This document shows positions 60,470-64,000 of a stretch of DNA of 64,000 nucleotides, in pieces; within the stretch, counting starts at the first letter, position 1, and each line of letters begins with the position of its first letter. Source of the stretch: Plectrocnemia conspersa (Eukaryota; Arthropoda; Insecta; Trichoptera; Polycentropodidae); assembly GCA_009617715.1 (NCBI GenBank), contig VTFK01000089.1, positions 62,001-126,000 of the forward strand. Reading direction: 5' to 3'. The notes below the pieces were generated by a model. That model saw nothing but the letters and a program-made list of their open reading frames with translations. It was not told the origin of the DNA and searched no databases. Position numbers and translations under genes: made by a program.

Positions 60470-63400
60470 AACCTAAAATCCATATACGTACAATTAGAAA
60501 ATAAGTTCACTTAAGTGATGTTGTTAACTTGCAAGTATTTGACGCATTGACGGTAAAATGATGTCATTAATCAATTATCTTCTTTGGATCGTGCACATAA
60601 ATAAAAAAAAACAGAATGCACTGAACATTTTCTTGCCCATTATAAAAAAGTTTCTGTAAGCGTCAACCTTAATATGTCAACGTTCTTCGATTCTTAAAAC
60701 CAGGTACTAGGGTCATTTGTCGATCTATTTGAGATCATTACAAACAAACGATCTATGTCTTTGAATGGGTTGCGATGCTAAACATCTATTAATGTGGAGT
60801 GGTGTGAAATCCGGTATTGTACCGTCTCGAATGAGTTATTGTAGTATAGTCGTTTATTTATAAGGATCATGGGGTCATTCTAAAGTCACTTCGTCAAGAT
60901 TTGCTAACTCGTAGAGATTAAACGTCGGAACAAATGTATATTATAAATCAAATCTATCGAATAAAGCTCAAGTATATGTATTTTATAAAGAAATTTTAAC
61001 ATCAATATACTATTGATTATATATATATTACAAATAACTGTTACTTGACGACATATACAATTGCATAATATTATATTCGCTGTTTGTTTGCTCAATGTTA
61101 CGCTGAACCACAAAAAACATACAAATATTTACATACACGATGGATGATCAATTTTGTATAATTATATGGTGGACCATCACGCCTGATTTGTATACATATG
61201 AGATTGCCACATGTTCAATGGTACTAATAAATCAACTTAAGCTTGGCAATTGCCAATTATATTGTAGAAAGATTTTTATATGGAAAAAAATCTTATGAAT
61301 TGGGTCGCACCCGGTCGTGGCGAGTTTGATCGAAATCAATCAATTTGTAATTCTTCGCTTATTTATGATCTTGTTTATTGGAATATGTTAAATAAATCTT
61401 AGATTAATACGGAAGTAGAGCGGTGTTCTAGAGATGTGAAATAATATTATATGAAGATAAAAATGTAATTAAATTATATAGAGCATTTAAAAGAAGCTAC
61501 AAATAATTTATTGTTTTAAGATTAAATATAATATAATATTTTTTAAATAAAATATTAAAAGCTTATTTTTAAGCAGCTTATGAAACACAAGTCATGGTGT
61601 TTTTATCTTGTATAAAATATACTTGTAGTCAGCTAGTTATACATTATAATACATATACATAAAATGTATTAAGAAAACGCAGTTTACTTCGATCAAAGGG
61701 GTAATTATTACTTCCATTGGCAGTCGGATTCGTCTCGAGGCTGATAAATATAAATTGTCAGGAACCAGTAATTAGGATACGATCAACTAGCAACTACTAT
61801 ATTTCTTATTATAAAAGCAAATTGCACTGCAATTAAAATATATCTAGTGCAGAAATAAAATTTTATTAAAATTAATAAAGCAGATATTATTTATAATTTT
61901 ATATTTACAATAAATACACGTACGTATGTTTCAAGTGCATAAATTTCTAATAGGCGGTTCTTGTGAGGATGTTATTTATTTAGCAATTAAGTAATGATTT
62001 GTTTCAAATGCACGCAGGGTTATCTATCCGAGAAGTTTATGAATACACATACAAGTAAACTTTAAACCATGTTGAATTAAAGTCGGTAATTACGCGACGC
62101 ACACTTGTATGTACTTTAACCGTAACAGTCAGGGGCCAAAGACAAGATGGGAATTTATTGATTAAAATTAATGATTTACTGACGAGCTATACGAAGGTGG
62201 ATAGACTCCTCTGTGTACTTTATGTCGTAGAGCAAGTTCCTTGCGGACAAGGTCGGTGCAGTCATCAAGTGCCTGTATCAAGATTTGCTAGTGGGAATCT
62301 CGTTTGACCACTATATATGAATAAATGTATAGGCTAATTTATACGGGATGCATGTCTGGAATATGTTTTAAGCAATATATTAATAAAAAGTATAAATAAA
62401 TTAAATATATAAATCGAATTCAAGTTCATCTACCTATGAACTAATACTATTTTTATTCTACCTTTGACTTTTCTTAATGGAAAGGTCAAAAATGCTGTTA
62501 ATGGACTAACAATAGGACTTTTGTTTTATATAAACGCATTTAAAAGCCTTTTCTATTCAAAAGAGTGTTGTGAAAGTCACTATTGAATAACTGTTAAAAA
62601 TTGTTTTAATGAACTTAACATAATATATTCGATTATATAATGCGCTTCAATATTTTTTTAACAGTATTCAATTTATAATAATAACGCGTCATCGTTAGAG
62701 GAATAGGATAGAACGCGTGTTATAACTTTTTCGTAACTGTTTACGATTTGATCATCATAAAAGTTTACGAACAAGTCAATTGAACGTACGGTAAACCACT
62801 CGAGATTCACAACTGTTTCGATATATCGAAACACTGTGATTTGTGATAGATTTAAAGCATTTTTTCAACGATTGCAATTAGCTGTTTTTTCGCAAAATCT
62901 ATAGACATTTTGTACTCGAGAACGGATTCTGTTTTTTTGCAGTTAAGAGCAAAAAACGTGACTTGCTATCTCTTAAGATAAAATACAATTAGCATTATAC
63001 TGTTTTAGGTATGTAATCGCAATTAAATATATTTGAAAAGTATATTCTTGCTTGAATTAAATTTAATGTAATAAAAATCTGGAGAATTAATGAGAATTAT
63101 AATGTAGATATATTACACACATAAAATTTTAACTCTTCACGACTATTAAGAAATATATTTATTTTTAATTGCTTCTGAAATTAATTAAAAATATTGTTAT
63201 AGTTATAGAAACACAGTGGATATTTATTAAGAAAAAATAAATTGTAGTTCTAAATAATGAAGTATTATATTTTCGTTTTTTTAAGTAATAATATACTTAT
63301 GCCCAATTTAATATATTGGGATTAAAATGATATAATTTATTTAATTAAAAACCTTAAATTAAAAACTAAATTTAAAATTGTCAATTAAATTATTATTTTT

Positions 63401-63830
63401 TTTAGTTTATTTGTGGCGTATAGAAACATGAGTGAAGATCTCATCAATAGAATTCTAAATTCTTTTCAATAGATTGCATTATATAATTTCTCAAAAAAAC
63501 ATATTTTTTCCTGAATCCATTGTTCATTAATTAGCATTTGGAATAATTATATTAATAATAAATATCGAACTTAATATTAATTTAATATAATTATTTAATT
63601 TAAATATTTTTATTTTGTACGTTTGATGTTTACCAATGTAAATGTTACAGTGAATCTATTTTATTTATTATTTTCACATGTATAAATTTAATTTCGCTAA
63701 CTCAGACAATTATAATGTATCACACGATTGATTTAAAATTTCACTCTTCAGCATAAGTAAAACTGTATTTATTTACAAGCGATAGATTTTCAGAATTATG
63801 ACGTTACATCGTTTGACAAAATACAACAAT
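60470..63830. other. Non-coding DNA with scattered complex patches
   Basis: More balanced patches lie at about 60480-60960, 61670-61830, 62030-62330 and 62690-62980. A near-palindrome, GTTTCGATATATCGAAAC, lies near 62815-62832. No coding or transposon signal is recognised. Confidence 0.4.
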
Positions 63831-63837
63831 ATTTAAA

Positions 63838-63880
63838 CATAGCAGTCGGTACCTCACTAACGTGAGGTACCGCAGCTATG
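63838..63880. repeat. GC-rich two-part hairpin
   Basis: CATAGC (63838-63843) pairs with GCTATG (63875-63880), and CGGTACCTCAC (63847-63857) pairs exactly with GTGAGGTACCG (63862-63872) around a TAAC loop. A GC-rich stem of 17 pairs is unusual in this A/T-rich DNA. It may be a transposon end or a structured regulatory element. Confidence 0.85.
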
Positions 63881-64000
63881 AAGTGTACGGGTACCGGACT
63901 CCTAACTCCTGATTTTTATTAGTATTGATTTGTTAAAATTAAATATTTAATTATTGTGTAGCTGTATGGTTTATTAAAGAGTATAAATTGTATCAATATA
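63881..64000. other. AT-rich end of window
   Basis: GTACGGGTACCGGAC follows the hairpin. After that only A/T-rich sequence is seen. Confidence 0.5.

Noticed and set aside
1..64000. CRISPR arrays, operons or prokaryotic genes
   Set aside because: There are no regularly spaced identical short repeats and no dense open frames. The composition and transposons are eukaryotic.

Overview
The window looks like a gene-poor stretch of an AT-rich animal genome, most probably an insect. By eye it is roughly three-quarters A+T. It has no operons, ribosome binding sites or long open frames. Its only recognisable coding material is transposon debris of kinds common in arthropods: Jockey-type LINE, mariner, a ZBED/SCAND3-like hAT, pogo-like MITEs and tRNA-derived SINEs. 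Species and order cannot be fixed from sequence alone; a hemipteran or another AT-rich insect would fit.

Layout. 0-5 kb: AT-rich DNA with GC-elevated islands (about 420-900 and 4120-4380), a SINE and a pogo-like MITE. 5.4-7.1 kb: a decayed minus-strand Jockey LINE flanked by two copies of one SINE family. 7-25 kb: AT-rich DNA broken by islands of more complex sequence (8.35-8.96, 12.8-13.4, 15.0-15.8, 18.5-18.9, 20.1-20.5, 21.75-22.16, 22.9-23.1, 23.9-24.9 kb). These islands carry homeodomain-like, DRE (TATCGATA) and NRF1-like (GCGCATGCGC) motifs and could be non-coding regulatory elements. The same stretch holds a mariner relic (10.9-11.4 kb) and a small MITE (11.7-11.9 kb). 25.39-27.86 kb: a complete-ended hAT element with perfect 16-bp terminal inverted repeats and a perfect 8-bp target duplication, but a broken transposase. 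28.9-29.8 kb: a diverged tandem repeat split by a 474-bp MITE.

30.8-32.5 kb is the best place for an unrecognised host gene. A plus-strand cluster of short splice-bounded open segments is followed by two tandem copies of a minus-strand first-exon-like unit, each with a start codon and a GTGAGT donor, and by repeated CCAAT-like boxes. 34.7 kb: an (AT)44 microsatellite. 36-41 kb: a second pogo-like MITE, two LINE relics and a short MITE. 41.6 kb: a perfect 24-bp hairpin. 48.45-49.2 kb: a 140-150-bp minisatellite. 50.44-50.89 kb: a CpG-containing GC-rich island that looks like a promoter with a first exon. 58.08-60.47 kb: a DNA transposon with imperfect terminal inverted repeats of about 325 bp around a decayed open frame of a protein family I cannot name. 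I regard it as the most interesting mobile element here.

No gene system working together is visible. The overall picture is an intron or intergenic desert containing possible regulatory islands and a range of mostly dead transposable elements. Protein-level calls rest on conserved motifs I recognise. Regulatory and exon calls are inference.
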